The notes under the pieces: generated by a model
Database searches by the model: none
Seen by the model: only the letters and a program-made list of their open reading frames with translations
Told to the model about the DNA's origin: nothing
Position numbers and translations under genes: made by a program
Shown here: positions 36,133-48,072 of the stretch, piece after piece
Position numbering within the stretch: position 1 is the first letter of the stretch
Layout: every line of letters starts with the position of its first letter
Assembly (NCBI GenBank): GCA_020536535.1
Contig: JAHLWZ010000518.1
Location: 66,454-130,453 of the forward strand
DNA length: 64,000 nt
Direction: 5' to 3'
From: Pelomyxa schiedti
Lineage: Eukaryota > Evosea > Pelobiontida > Pelomyxidae

Positions 36133-37020
36133 TTAATGTTTTCCCCTCAGAACGCCGAAAGAGATTTCTCTCACCTCTGGTAACGAATTAGATACATAAA
36201 AGGAAGATGCGAAAGAAAAACGCACACCAACGGGGGTTTGGGAAGCTTCGTCCCAGTCAGTCCAGCCATCAGGGTCACTCAGAACAATCTGGAATGGTGT
36301 TGAACTTGTGCTATGTAAGCCTTTTAGAGCCTGCAGTTTTGTTTGCGCGAAAATTTGGTTAAGTTGTAGGCATTTTGCTGTAGTAATATTTGGGAACTAT
36401 ACCTCCACTTTCCAGTTGATAACACCAAGACCGCGGCAATCAATTAGTGCTATTGTTTTACAATTTCCGTTGTCTACTCAAGGTCGATTGTAAAAATAAG
36501 GTGATAAGGAAATACCAGACTCAAGGTAACTGGTTCTTGAATCATGTATCACATTCAAGTGACCTTCCCTTTTGCACACTTTACACCTCTCTGTTCTGGG
36601 CACGAAGGAATTTGAAGAAAAGTGGGTTACCTTGGTAGTATACAACAAAACGAAAGGAGAAGGAAGAACATACTCACAACATGCGCTGCACCTAATTTAT
36701 TAGAAATAGGAGACATAACCTGCAGTAACTATTTAAGGTCGAAATACGTACAAAAAGCAACATAACATACACGAGTGTCTACTCGATGGAAAACTTCAGG
36801 GCATTCTCCACAAAATAGGCATTTTAGCTTGTTTGGTATTGGTTTTTGTTTGGAACGTTCACTGACAAAACCTGAAACAACCACGTTGTGTTTTGTTCAA
36901 ATAGCACTCTGATGTTTGTCACTTCCCCACCAAACGTAAGTCTTGACACCTGACATACAGGCCTCAGGAAATTGACATAAAGAAGCAACATACAGGCATT
37001 TTGGAACGCCAATTTCCTGA
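36133..37020 (-). CDS. CXXC zinc-binding protein CZIB (DUF866 / C1orf123 family)
   Basis: Exons in order on the minus strand give FGGEVTNIRVLFEQNTTW, LKCLFCGECPE (first CxxC), ISNKLGAAHVV, CKVCKREGHLNVIHDS (second CxxC), IALIDCRGLGVINW, and FQIVLSDPDGWTDWDEASQTP with VGVRFSF. This matches the CZIB family, in which two CxxC pairs hold one zinc and the last part forms a jelly-roll-like sheet with the WTDYDE motif. The end GVLRGKH with stop at 36135-36133 is firm and the start is not. In-frame sequence KLAFQ near 37010 looks like the usual N-terminus but lacks an ATG beside it, so a small first exon may lie upstream. An in-frame ATG at about 36990 is an alternative. Function in the cell is not established for the family. 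Confidence 0.8.
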
Positions 37021-37025
37021 TCGTG

Positions 37026-37421
37026 TTTAATTTCCGGAAATGACCACGCAAAAAAAAAAAAACAAGTCTCAGTTCTCCAAGGTGATAGTTGTTCTTCAAA
37101 GGCTTCACTCTGAAAGTATAAGTATCATCATGACCACTTCTCTGGTGTATTGCCACCCTAGAGGTGACTGCTGTCTTGGACAGACGCTATTATGGGTGTA
37201 CGAAGGTTTTCCAGAGCAGGAACAGCGCAGATGGAAGCAGAATTCCAGATGGATCGAACCCATCTGGAACTGTGGAATTTTCCCTTTCTTGGGTTTAAGA
37301 ACATGTAAAGCACCAGACCATGGACGTGTCTTTCGCCGTATTCGCGAATGTTTCGGCTTATAAGCTGCTGTGCGAGAAAAAACAAATAAATTATTGCCAC
37401 AGGCAGCTTAGCCTCGTTGTC
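37026..37421. other. Divergent intergenic region between CZIB and cyclin genes
   Basis: About 400 bp hold the 5' regions of both neighbours and possibly a small first exon of CZIB. A T-rich tract of 12 bases (minus strand) lies near 37050. No other coding segment with family features was found. Confidence 0.4.
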
Positions 37422-38797
37422 ATGGAGTTCGTAACAAGGCGCACAATATTTCCATGTGACTGCGGTACATCATGCTACGGCAGTAGCTATAACTCACCGC
37501 GTTGCTACGGTAGTATGGGTGAAAACAGAGCTTACAGCACCCCGCCTTCCCAAAGCTTATTGGATCAGTTAATGAGTATAAGAGAGCAACAAAATCACGC
37601 ACGGTTTGCTCGCTTGGCTCAGCGGTTTGTGGGTTGCATTTTGGCGAGAAGAGACAGCCCAAGACCGGAAGTGTATGCTGCAACATCCGAGTTCTTTACT
37701 GGTTTGATGGGAATCTTTAATGCAAATCATCCTCCGTCCATTAGCTTACTTGCCTATACAGAAAGGTTAGCCCTTTTTCCCGTCGAAATGAGAAACTAAA
37801 TCTTCTATGTAGGCTTCTTCAGTATGGTGTATCTGAAGAATCCCTGGTTCTGACTTTGATCTATATTGACAGGCTTCTGAAAGCTCACCCCAGTTTCAGT
37901 TTGACTGAGATAAATACACATCGATTGATTCTTGCTTGGTACAGTTCAACAGAAAACCAATGAAAATTTACTCCATGCAGTACTGTTGTCGGTCTCAAAC
38001 ACTGGGAAGACTCATTCAGCAGTAATGAATTCTTCGCTCGTGTTGGGTGTGTCACTGTTGAAGACATGCGGGACCTGGAGGTAGCAGTTCTTTGCCTTTT
38101 GGACTTCAAATTGCACGTTTCTACCGAGGGTTTTGCAACCTACCAACGCTCCGTGGTGCCGGCACCAGCAGTTTGCGTATCAGTAACCTCTAGTGCATCC
38201 CCACACACAAGCACTTGCCCTGACCACGTAAATACGACTTCGACGTCATTGCCGTTGTGGTCGGCCATATCCTACAATGCTCCGCTAACAAACAGCCCCC
38301 CTTCACTGTCTCCCCCAAATTGCTCCCAAACACCGGTGCGTGCAGGCTCGCCACCCTACTCCTCACAAGCGTCGTTTTACTCATCATTATCATCCTCTCC
38401 TACCAGCACCACAATTCCGTCCACCTCCCCGTCGGCACACCACACCCACACCCCCTCCCACACCCACACGCACGCCCACGCTCACCACCCGAGACGTAAC
38501 CACTCCACCAGTCCCCGTCACCACGCCGACAACGGGAGAAGCGAATACAACACTGAGTGCTCCCACTCCCATTCTCACACGCATTCCCATGACCATTCCC
38601 ATTCACACCACAGTTTTGATCGCCACCACCAGCACGCTCACCGGCACGCCGAACAATCATCTGCCGCACTTATAGACGCCACAGTCGGTTCCCTGGCCGA
38701 ACTGGTGGGACAAGCACTCCAGACACTCACAATGAACAACTTCAATACCTCGAGATCCGCCCTCACCGGGCTGACATCCACCAACGCGAGCCTGTGA
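37422..38797 (+). CDS. PHO80-like cyclin with His-rich C-terminal tail
   Basis: Cyclins of this class partner a PHO85/CDK5-like kinase. ATG 37422 gives MEFVTRRTIFPCDCG. The cyclin box reads FNANHPPSISLLAYTER, then YGVSEESLVLTLIYIDRLL, FSLTEINTHRLILA, VVGLKHWEDSFSSNEFFARVG, and VEDMRDLEVAVLCLLDFKLH. These are the blocks of PHO80/cyclin-P proteins (ERIAKY, YIDRL, NVHRLL, KFxDD, YxKVGG, LExxFLxxLxFxLxV). Two or three introns of about 45-60 nt are present. After the box about 220 residues of Ser/Thr/Pro-rich sequence follow, with a stretch of His-Thr and His-Ser repeats (about 38430-38660) that could bind metal ions or simply be disordered. The stop is TGA at 38795-38797. Confidence 0.85.
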
Positions 38798-38887
38798 CAA
38801 CCGCAAGCCACACACAGATCCGACATTTTTGTGTTTTCTGTTGGATCTTGTTCGCCCCTTCCATGCTTGTAACATTTGTTTTACACA

Positions 38888-41800
38888 ATGGCACCAGTTC
38901 CCTGCGTGTCGTTCACAACTACAATGAGAAATTCGAATAAAAGTCAAAAACCATTAATTAAACGAAAACTGGCACAACACAACAGGGCCGTGGCGGCAAC
39001 ACAAGGAGCGAGATCGGGGGGAGGATGCGCACTCAACAAACAAGTGCGAGTGCGTGACGTTAGCGTGGAGGTGGCCACGTCGTCGCTGGTGGTCTCGCTG
39101 GATGTGGATGTATCTCTTGTGGACCCGGCATCAAACCGTGTTGTAAATAGAGACGTGGAGCACCTCACAAAAAAGTAGGCTTTATTCGTTCATTTTGGGA
39201 GGAGCAGAAACTTAAATACTCATGTTGCTTTTTTTTTTTTTTTTACTTCAAAGGATTCCTTTGAAAATCACAGAGCACACTAACGTGGAACTTCTTGTGG
39301 AAGATGTCATTCGCAAGTACGGCAATTTCTTTTCCTCTCAACATACTGTGGTTCTACGAAGACTGCTGGAAACATTGAAGACAGGAGTTCTCTCCTGTCC
39401 CACAACCTCTTCAGGTCATGGACATAGTATGTATGTTTTTCAATGTTACCTTGTATGTGTTATCCAACCAAATAATTGTCTTGGTCGTGCTTGTGGGTTG
39501 TGATAAACATTGAACTTTTCTTCAGCCATGAGGAGGAGAGAATCCAACCATGATGTCATTAATGTACCATCTGTATGCATTTATTATAGAACGCCAACAC
39601 TCTAACCTCCTCTCATTCTGCACAAAAAATCAGCAATCAGCAAGCATGAATGACTTGAGTTCATATCTCACCAAACTATATGGTACTCCAGAAGAGAAAC
39701 ATCAGGCCTCCTTGGCTATTCTGGAGCTTGCTCGAGATTCAGACAACTTAGTTCAGCTACTACATTCAAGTGATGGTAGGAACGAGCCCCTGTTACTATA
39801 GGCCATTCACACACCGTTTAGTTTCGTTGTTGTCAGCACTTGGCCGGGTGATGAGAGAAGACTCCGCAAAAAGTATTGATCTAGTAACAAGTGTTGTTTA
39901 TATATTTTATTGCTTTTCATTGTACCCACGATTCCATAGCGTATGACTCGCAATCCCCAAAAACTTCTCACCCTCGATTACCTCAGGACCTTGTACAAAG
40001 CAAGATCGGGGATTCGTGCTTCACTGCCATGGAGACTGAAGCTAAGAGGAAGACTGTTTTTTTACAGGACCTGAAAAAGCTCCAACAAGAAGGTACTATT
40101 GCGAGCATTAAAAATACTTACCAAGTTTCGCAGTTCAAATGTCTTCTGCGGAAATCGCACCTGAAAGAAGGCAACAACTTGCTCGAGATTCGAAACACTT
40201 TCAGGCACTACAAAAAAAGCAGGAGGCACTGTTTACTGGTATGTGTATAGTATTTTCCTTGAATATCTAAAGACTTTCAGTTTGCTTGCACGTTTTACTC
40301 AACATGGCTGAAGACCCAGCAATAGAAGAAAGAATGACTAAACGTGGAGTAGTGTCCATACTTCTTGGATTTCTAGATACAAATGACGCTGAGCTGCTTG
40401 CTGTCGTTCTCACATTCCTCAAGCAATTATCCATTTTTTGTGAGAACAAGAATGCCATGCTGACCATGGGTGTAGCAGAGAAGCTTATCCTCGTCTTGAA
40501 TAACTCAAATGAGGTTCTTCTCTTGACATAACCTTATCCCATGTTCATTGTTTTAAAGTCGATCGTAAGCCTTGCTCTGCGACTCTTATATAATTTATCA
40601 TTTGATGCTGGAACGCAGGAGAAGGTGCATTACTTCTCTCTACTTTGTTTACATTTTATTTAGATGGTGGCATTGGGATATATTCCAAAACTAGCCAACT
40701 TTCTCAGTAATGGGTCATACCAATTAACCACAATACATCTGTTGTACCATCTCTCCATCCACCCTAATCACAAAGAGATGTTCTCCTCGGTCACTCTTCA
40801 AGTTGTATGTATCCCAATGAAAGCCTCTATGCATTCATTACTTGTAGTTAACTCAGATGGTTTTGAGCGATCCAAATCCCCAAGTGAACTCGAGCTTAAT
40901 TGCTCTACTGCTAAATTTATGCATAAGTTCTCGCAATGCTCATGTATTGTGCGGGGGTACAAATATTGGCTTGTTAGTCAGCCGGGCACAAAAAACGGGT
41001 GATCCCATGGTTGTAAAATTGCTTAGGACCCTTGCTGTTTCTGCTCCAGAGCAGTTTGTGGTATATACATTTACAATTTACAACTGAAATAACCCACTCA
41101 AGGGAGCCATACACCCACTTGTCGAAATGATGGTGAAATTGTTGCCACCGCATTCGACTACAACCAACCTTGAGATGCTCATTGATTTGATATCAGTCAT
41201 TCTATGTGTGGACCTTAACAATATGGACTGGTCAACTCTAGGTAGTTAAATTTTGTATCTATATCGGATTCAACATTTCCAGGGGAGAAGTTCAATCTTT
41301 TTGGTTGTCTCACATCCGTGTTACAGCAGTTTTCTGTTGATGCCAAGACAAACGAGCAAATCTTATGCATGCTCATGAGTCTTGTACAGTTGTGTACAAG
41401 TAGTAATACTAGTGGTGTGGAGTCAATTGTGAGGTGTGGACTACCCCAATTGTTTGTATCTCTGCTAGCTGGTATCTCGCAACAGACAGTGAGAGGTTTT
41501 AGCAACTTCTAAAGGCTTTTTCAGATTTTCATGAAAATACAACACTCGTTTCTCATGCATTGGAATGTGTATGTGCATTTATGTTACATACTCCAACTAG
41601 GTTGGCAATTTTGAGCCACGGTTTGTAACTTCAAATGAAGGGTTTTATTAAAACTAAAAGAGGACTTTCCGAATCTTTGTATGCAATTCACCTCCTACCC
41701 CAACGAACGTATCAATGCCCTGTGCTCAAATATACTGGACTACTTGATGGTATGACGGACAACAAGCCTGTATGACATTTAACAGGAACATGACCCCGAA

Positions 41801-42353
41801 TGGGAAAAGAAAATACGGGAATATAAATTTAGAGTTCACAACAACCAGTGGCTCGAAGCTATCTCTCGTGCCCATGAGACTGGAGGCGAACAGGGGTGGG
41901 AAGTAGATGACACTACAGCATTTGCACTGGATAACAATGCGGATTTTGATAACCTCCCCTTAAGTGCCTCTGCGTCGAGTTTCCGCCCTGGAGGTGACCC
42001 GGCCCCTCAATCCAGCTACTCATCAACCCCACGCCGAGCACCCAAGCCAAAGCCATCACTGCAACCCACAGCACCCACACCCACGAGAATTGTACAAACC
42101 ACAACACCAGGCACCAATAGAACGGCCGCAATCCTGGCATCACCCAAGGCACCAACACTCAGACCTAGTGCAACGCAACCAGCCACAGACCCCCGTCATA
42201 TACAGCGACCACAGTCTGCCCGGCCTCAGACTGCCAACAAAGGGGCAAAGTCCTCAGTACCTACGCGGTATGCACTTCTCATATTTCTCATCGTGGGATT
42301 CACATTGTCACAGACAGACACAGGCACCTCCCAAAGACCAACGGAAGCCCTGA
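38888..42353 (+). CDS. KAP3: Kinesin-associated protein 3 (KAP3), accessory subunit of heterotrimeric kinesin-2
   Basis: KAP3 links kinesin-2 motors to cargo and intraflagellar transport trains in cilia. ATG 38888 opens MAPVPCVSFTTTMRN. The N-terminal KAP domain shows ITEHTNVELLVEDVIRKYG and TVVLRRLLETLK. Armadillo-like repeats follow: SYLTKLYGTPEEKHQASLAI, FTHRLVSLLSALGRVMREDS, HSVFIYFIAFHCTHDSIA-type helix, VLLNMAEDPAIEERMTKRGV, LAVVLTFLKQLSIFCENKNAM, LALRLLYNLSFDAG, MVALGYIPKLANFLSNGSY and LLNLCISSRNAHVLCGG. The late motif FRVHNNQWLEAISR is diagnostic of KAP3. The tail is Pro/Thr/Ala-rich and ends QAPPKDQRKP after a last intron at about 42269-42312. More than a dozen introns are present. 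Its presence argues that the organism builds a cilium. Confidence 0.93.
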
Positions 42354-42413
42354 GTTAAACAAATAAAAAATTTTGTCCATCAGTTCTCATAAAAGTAAAA
42401 TTGGGCGGGCGAA

Positions 42414-42895
42414 ATGAGCTCCAAGGCGGGTCGGAAGACGCCGCAAAAGACGCCATTGAAGCGAAGAGCGCAAACGACACCGCTGAGCATCATGGCAGCG
42501 CCACCCGTATTCGCGTATAACATTTCTTTTTTTGGGAAACGCGAAACGCCGTGGCAGAGTTGTGGGACCAACCAGATTTTTTTTTTCCTCCTCTCCCCTC
42601 TGTGCACAAGGTAGAATTGGGCGCCGTGGAGGAAGAGATTGCGATAATAGAAAGGGAGATCTTGCGACTAAGTGAGCTGCAGAAGATGTCAGAGTCTGGC
42701 CAATCTTCCCAGTGGGCCATTGAGGACCCTTCATCCTTCGCCTGCCTCGGTTGCCTCTGTGACGGATCACCTGACTCTGCCACACCACATGATCCATATC
42801 CCACCAAAAGGCAGAGGCACAAGTTCCTCGAGTCCTTCTTGTGTGAAGTCCTCTCAGAGGCCTCATCCCTGGACAACGAGAAAAATGACACGTAA
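42414..42895 (+). CDS. Small protein of unknown function with leucine-zipper-like helix
   Basis: ATG 42414 encodes a basic N-terminus (MSSKAGRKTPQKTPLKRR) with TP sites. An intron from about 42511 to the AG before 42562 then joins to LWDQPDFFFPPLPSVHK. A helix follows with heptads (VELGAVEEEIAIIEREILRL), then LCDGSPDSATPHDPYP and a helix near the end (HKFLESFLCEVLSEAS). The stop is TAA 42893-42895. Total is about 140 residues. The layout (basic TP-rich head, helix, Cys/Asp patch) may be nuclear, but no family was recognised. Confidence 0.55.
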
Positions 42896-43009
42896 CAGGA
42901 AAGAAATTCTTTCTTGTTTGCCAACAAGGTTTTGTTGCACCGTTTCTAAAAAGAATAAAAAGTATACACCCCTTCTTTCATTTTTTTACAACAAAACCAG
43001 CCACTAGCG

Positions 43010-44396
43010 ATGGCGTCTTCCACCCCTAGCACGTCTGACAAATCGACAATTGACAAGGTCAAGGAGTACTACGGCAAAGGTAGGAGGCATTGTTAGCTGT
43101 AAAGAAAACCAAATTGCTTACTGCATTCACTAGTATTGAAGACATCCGACGATTTGCAGAGTAATGCCTGTTGTACTGCTGTTAGGCCACCAAAGCACAT
43201 CATAAGGTTTTTTTTTTTTTTTTGTCAACCCTCTTTTTTGTTACCATACACTCCCAGTGCAATGGAAAAACTAAGTGAAGAAGTCCTCTCCAAGTACTAC
43301 GGATGTGGTTTGACAATCCCTGATGAATTGACTGGCCTATCTGTTATGGATTTAGGATGTGGTGCTGGTCGGGATTGCTATATTCTCAGTTGTTTGGTTG
43401 GCCAAACAGGGCATGTAGTATGTGAAGTACTTATGTTTTCCCACGAGTGAAATTTTATTCAGACTGGGATTGATATGACTGATGAACAACTGGAAGTTGC
43501 TCGCAGGAACATTCCGTATCATATGGAGTCTTTCCACTACACTACTCCAAACATCGAGTTCGTCCAGGGGTACATTGAGGATCTCGCAACAGCCGGAATA
43601 AGGACAGGTTCCTTGGATCTCATTGTGTAAGCCAAATATTGTTTCCAATCTGTTAGCTCAAGTTACATAGGTCAAACTGCGTTATTAATTTGTCGCCAAA
43701 TAAGGAGGCTGTGCTGCGCGAAGCATACAGGGTTCTGAAGACTGGTGGTGAACTCTATTTCTCTGATGTTTATGCTGATCGCCGTGTTCCTAAAGAGCTC
43801 GTATGACACAGGTACCCTTGACACTTTCAATGACATCATGTAGGTGGATAATCCCGTTCTTTATGGGGAATGTATCAGTGGCGCACTTTACTGGAATGAC
43901 TTCATAAATCTTGCCAAGAAGGTTGGGTTTACTGACCCTCGTCTTGTGGAAGATCACGTAATTACTATCCGAAATCCCCGCATCGAAGAACTTGTAGGGC
44001 ATATCAAATTTTACAGTGCTACCTACCGCCTGTGGAAATTGGATAACTTGGAAAACCGTGTGTTCACCCCACTTCAGCTGCAAGCAACCTACTCAAATTC
44101 CGACCTTAGAATGCGAAGATTACGGGCAAGCTGTAATATACAAAGGAACCATTTCCACATGCCCCAAAGCGTTCACCCTCGACGCTCACCATGTGATCGA
44201 GGCTGGCAAGGTCTTCCCAGTGTGTGGAAACACGTTCTCCATGCTGCATGACACTCGCTTTGCTCCCCACTTCACGTTCATTGGAGACCGCAGCACCCAC
44301 TATGGTATATATGCTGACTGTGGCTACAAAATCCCCTTCAAGTCAGCCACAGCATCCCCATGTGCACCATCAAAGTCTGGCGGTTCTTGTTGCTAA
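43010..44396 (+). CDS. AS3MT: Arsenite S-adenosylmethionine methyltransferase (AS3MT/ArsM)
   Basis: This cytosolic enzyme methylates As(III) with SAM. ATG 43010 gives MASSTPSTSDKSTIDKVKEY. The SAM-binding block is LSVMDLGCGAGRDCYILS, followed by GIDMTDEQLEVARRN, IEFVQGYIEDL, LKTGGELYFSDVYADRRVP and DPRLVEDHVITI. The three arsenic-binding Cys expected from ArsM/AS3MT are visible: SNACCTAVRPP, LIVSNCVINLSP and LYGECISGALYW. The C-terminal domain ends in CAPSKSGGSCC, another Cys cluster seen in many homologues. Introns fall at 43080, 43212, 43420, 43628, 43803 and 44058 (approximate), each about 45-55 nt. The stop is TAA 44394-44396. Confidence 0.95.
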
Positions 44397-44447
44397 ACGC
44401 AGGTCAAACAAAACCTATCTATTTGAAACCCATAGGGTTTTTTTTTT

Positions 44448-45640
44448 TCAAGACAAAGTGTTGGTACAGTCGGGAAACCGAGAGGAAATGGTGTTCCAGA
44501 AGGATTCGTATACTTTGGGGTCAGTGAGTGCGAAGACGACGTGCCGGAATGCATTGATGAGGCGTGGTGCCGCTTCACTGGTGGTAGCAGAGGCAGATGT
44601 GGTGCTTGGTGGTTCAGAGGAATTGCCGGTGACAGTTTGGCTTGTAGCTACCGGTTCAGGTAATGATGGTTCGGGTGCAGGGGTTGGTGTAGGTGGTGTG
44701 AGCGGTGTTGCGGTTGTTGCGGTAGTTGTAGTTGTGGGTTCTGTGCCTTGGGTGTCTGTTGGAGTAGTGGAATTTGTCTCTGTGCTTGGTGTGACAGCGC
44801 TTACTGAAATGGGTTGTAGAAGCTGTTCACAGAACAGTTCGGCAACAGTTTTTGGGTCATTCTTAAAGACACCACATCCCCATGCACCCAAAATTATGAC
44901 ATCATCTCCATGAGCAACCGCCGTACAGAGTACTCGGTGTGCTCTGTGCATCATAACAGGGCGAAGTGTTTCTTCAGCTTGAGCTTTGGGGGTTACTCGT
45001 TTGTACACCACACCAGCATTCACTGCTGGAGAGGTTATAAACGAGACACAGTGTGGATGTTCTTTAAGTGTCCCATCTTCGTCTCTGAAAACAGGGGTGC
45101 CGGGGCTGAAAAGCAAATAAGCATTAGACTGAGAACCCAGAACTGTACCTATAGGTGACGTGGTCACTGTAGAGACCAGTATTTGGTTTTCTGTGCTCGT
45201 TGAACTTGTACAGAGGAGAAGCAGCAGGCGCAGTTAAACAGGCATATAAACCCGACGAACGGGATAGAGATTCTTCCTGGGCGCGGGAGCCCTTGAGGAA
45301 GGTTTAATTAGACGTGGAAGAAGATAAAATGGAATCACTCACTTTAAGAAAGCCTCCACCAGGGTGCTTCGCGGAAGCGAAATTGAGGGCTGACACGCCG
45401 GTGACAACTCCTTGTGAAACAAGTCCTTGAATTGCTTGGAGTGTGGTAGCCTGAATCACACTAACGCGAGTACTTGTGTAAAAATGACGAGGAGCAGAAG
45501 TCAAAATGGGATCTTCAGGCAGATGGCACACCGTCCCTGGCAGAAACAATCAACAACGGAATTACTTTGTCAACTGAACACAAAAGAACTCAAAATGAAA
45601 CCTGTGATTGCCCTCTCTAGATCTTCCCTGACCACAACAT
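44448..45640 (-). CDS. Bacterial-type poly(ADP-ribose) glycohydrolase (TIGR02452/DUF2263) with inserted low-complexity loop
   Basis: The macrodomain-like core is clear: VSVIQATTLQAIQ, ALNFASAKHPGGGFLKGSRAQEESLSRSS, GLYACL, YSDHVTYS, LLFSPGTPVFRDEDG, VSFITSPAVNAGVV, MHRAHRVLCTAVAHG, VIILGAWGCGVFKNDP and a final FRHVVFALTD. The GGG followed by QEE is the catalytic signature of PARGs, which cleave ribose-ribose bonds in poly(ADP-ribose). Between the helix LFCEQLLQPI and the last strand about 75 Thr/Pro/Ser/Ala-rich residues are inserted (44540-44790), where bacterial proteins have a short turn. The 5' end is uncertain. Exon REDLERAITG joins by a phase-1 intron of 67 nt to TVCHLPEDPILT, but no ATG in frame was found just upstream. 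The C-terminus ends DCTNTLS. Confidence 0.85.
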
Positions 45641-46061
45641 GAGTACCAGATCCCGTAGTGTACTCGCCTTTTAATTAAAAGTCAAACGACGGAGTGTTTT
45701 TATAAAAGAAAAAGTGCAGGCACAGTGTTTCGGAGCAATCAAATAACCACACGTAACGTGGTATATACCAGATTTCAAGACCCGGACGGTCTCCTCTGCC
45801 ATCAATCTTGCACCCTTGCGTGTTGTCATTTTATTGCAATAAATCACGATAAAACGCCTCTCAATTTACTGGAATTGATCGGTCCGAAGACTGCAGGTCT
45901 CTGCAGAGGATCTGATTTTTATCAATCAGGAGAGAAAGGGTGACCAGCAGCGAACTGGGAGACAATTACAACTGACACATGGCTCCAACAAGTTTGGCGT
46001 TTACTAAGTTGTGCATTGCCGCAAGTTGGGCGTTTTAACGGGGAAAGAAAATAAGCCTGAA
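45641..46061. other. Divergent intergenic region with palindrome
   Basis: About 420 bp lie between the PARG gene and the two-TM protein gene, and probably include the missing first exon of PARG. A perfect 14-bp palindrome, CTTTTAATTAAAAG, lies at 45668-45681. No other coding segment was recognised. Confidence 0.4.
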
Positions 46062-47912
46062 CATGGCTACCAGGGAAGAAAGGAGCAGAACGAGGGGACG
46101 ATTTTTCTCTTCTGTGAACTTCCTGAACTGGTTCCCGTGTGTCTTTCTTCGCCTGCGAATTTGTTCAAGCATCCCTTATTCCCAATTCAAGAGGGAGCTA
46201 TGACACACGCGAGTACCAATATCACAGCATGTGGAATTATATGTCCTCTCCGATGGCAGTTGCTTCCATAGCCCTCATTCTGTGTGTCATTGGTTTATGT
46301 GGGTACCACTCGGTAAAGTGGATCGCCAGGCATGACATTGAGATAAATCAGGTGAAGGATATCCACGTATCTGCCCTTCCCCTAACCTTGAATCAGTATG
46401 ATTTTGAGACAAAGGGAACGTATCCCGAATTCCCTACGTTCGCAGTTTCTATTGAGAATGACTTAGTTCCTGAATATTTGATTGTACGTTTCTCCTTGGT
46501 CACAATTTTCAATCAAAATCGTTCTGACAGGTAGTGAAGTCCAGCTTGTTATTTTTCTCTAAATCTATAAAAGAAACGTAACACCCTGTGGGTTGGGGCA
46601 CCCCTGTTACCCATTAGAAAACCTGAACGCCACTGCATTTATTTGTCCTCCAGAAGATTGCTATCATGTTGAAGGAAGTTTGGCTTCATCTGTTTTCTCG
46701 TTGAAAGCACACAGCTATACATTCCTCTCATATTCGTTAGGTTCACGCGAATAGAAATTAGTAAAAACCCTGATGTTGACACGACAAACCTGTCGAAAGC
46801 GATTATGGGAATCCGAGCACAGCTGTATGTGGGCACATCGTTTTGTGACTACCCCAATAGAGTGAAGAGGAACTGCGTTAAAGTTGTGAACGGTGATATA
46901 AGGTGGACTGGATTCTTCGGTTCTCATCACGTATGAAAAGTCTGGAAAATGTTTGACTGAAAATAAGATCCTGATGTAGTCCTAATCAACGACTACAATC
47001 TGCGGTATATCAACGTCATTGATACTCGCCGAATTGCACTCCGCGGACAGCATGTTAAATCAATCTGGGTAATACAATGTACGATGAAATGATTGCATTG
47101 TACGACTCAAAATACAAATAGGTACAGAGGAGCACATCGAGGTGGCAGCAGAATCCCCTGCCCATAACAACAGTGTAGCAAGCTTGAATCTTCTTCTAGA
47201 TACTACCACAACTGAAGTGTACCGCAACCATGAAAATGGTCTGGATTTCCTTGAGGAAATAGGTTCAGTTTTTGGGCTTGCTGGATTTGTGGGTTGTCTT
47301 CAATTCACAATGATATCTAGTTCTGATGCTCAAACAGCGTTGGTAATTACCATGGTGAATAAAGTTGCGTGGTGCTTCTGCCATGGCAAAATGGTACAAA
47401 AAGTGTGCCCTTGCACTAAGAAGGCAACGGAGGAGAATAAAAGGCTATTAGAGTATGAAAACCTCTTTTCAGATCCCAAGGGGAAAAGGTTCTGTTGTAC
47501 CGGATGTAAGCTCTCAAGTTTCGTGACAAATTTATCTTACAACTTGCAGCAATTTCACTCCGAACAATGAACAAGTAGGAAAATGCCTCTACTCCTTCTG
47601 ACCTTTATTAGCTTAGCAGATGTTTGCAAGATTCATTGGAAGTGCTTCGAGATAGTGACACCTCAAAATTGTACCTTCGCTGTGCGTTGTTTGTGCCCTG
47701 GGGAGCCACGTGTCACACCACACCTTCCTGAAGAGGCCCTCAGCAATGCACCCCACAAGAGATGCGAATTGAAGGCAGTGTATCTGACACAACAACAAGC
47801 AGACGACCTCCTTTTCCAGTCGGTCAACTACTCATACAACGAGAGCGACATACAAATCAACGGTGACATAGAGATGCAAAATTGTGTGAGTTCCAACCAA
47901 GCAAAAGAATAA
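46062..47912 (+). CDS. Membrane protein with two TM segments around an extracellular loop, family unknown
   Basis: ATG 46062 gives MATREERSRTRGRFFSS. A phase-2 intron leads to GSYDTREYQYHSMWNY. The first TM segment is MAVASIALILCVIGLCGYH. A large loop follows with Asn-linked glycosylation sites and Cys pairs (TAFICPPEDCYHVEG, TSFCDYPNRVKRNC). A second hydrophobic stretch is FLEEIGSVFGLAGFVGCLQFTM (written here only as a site, about 47250-47310), followed by a Cys-rich cytosolic tail (VCPCTKK, CCTG, VCKIHWKCFEI, CLCPGEP). Two cytosolic ends with one large ectodomain is the topology of DEG/ENaC and P2X channels, but no diagnostic motif of either was seen. The last intron can end at about 47530, giving a stop at 47576-47578, or near 47617, giving the stop at 47912. 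Confidence 0.55.
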
Positions 47913-48072
47913 CTGCCATGTCTTATTATTAACAACCGGTCTGTGTCCGATTCGTTTCTCATTCTCGAGGGTGCATTTCGTTTGATCTCGAAATGTCTGA
48001 GTGGATCCATCAAACCTGAGAACTGTGTTGATTTACATTGGCTTGAGCTTTCATTAAAAAAATAAACGAGGT

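Noticed and set aside
47583-47912. Separate small secreted protein gene starting at 47583
   Set aside because: It would start 5 bp after the stop of the preceding gene. A longer acceptor choice joins it in frame to the two-TM protein, which is the simpler reading.
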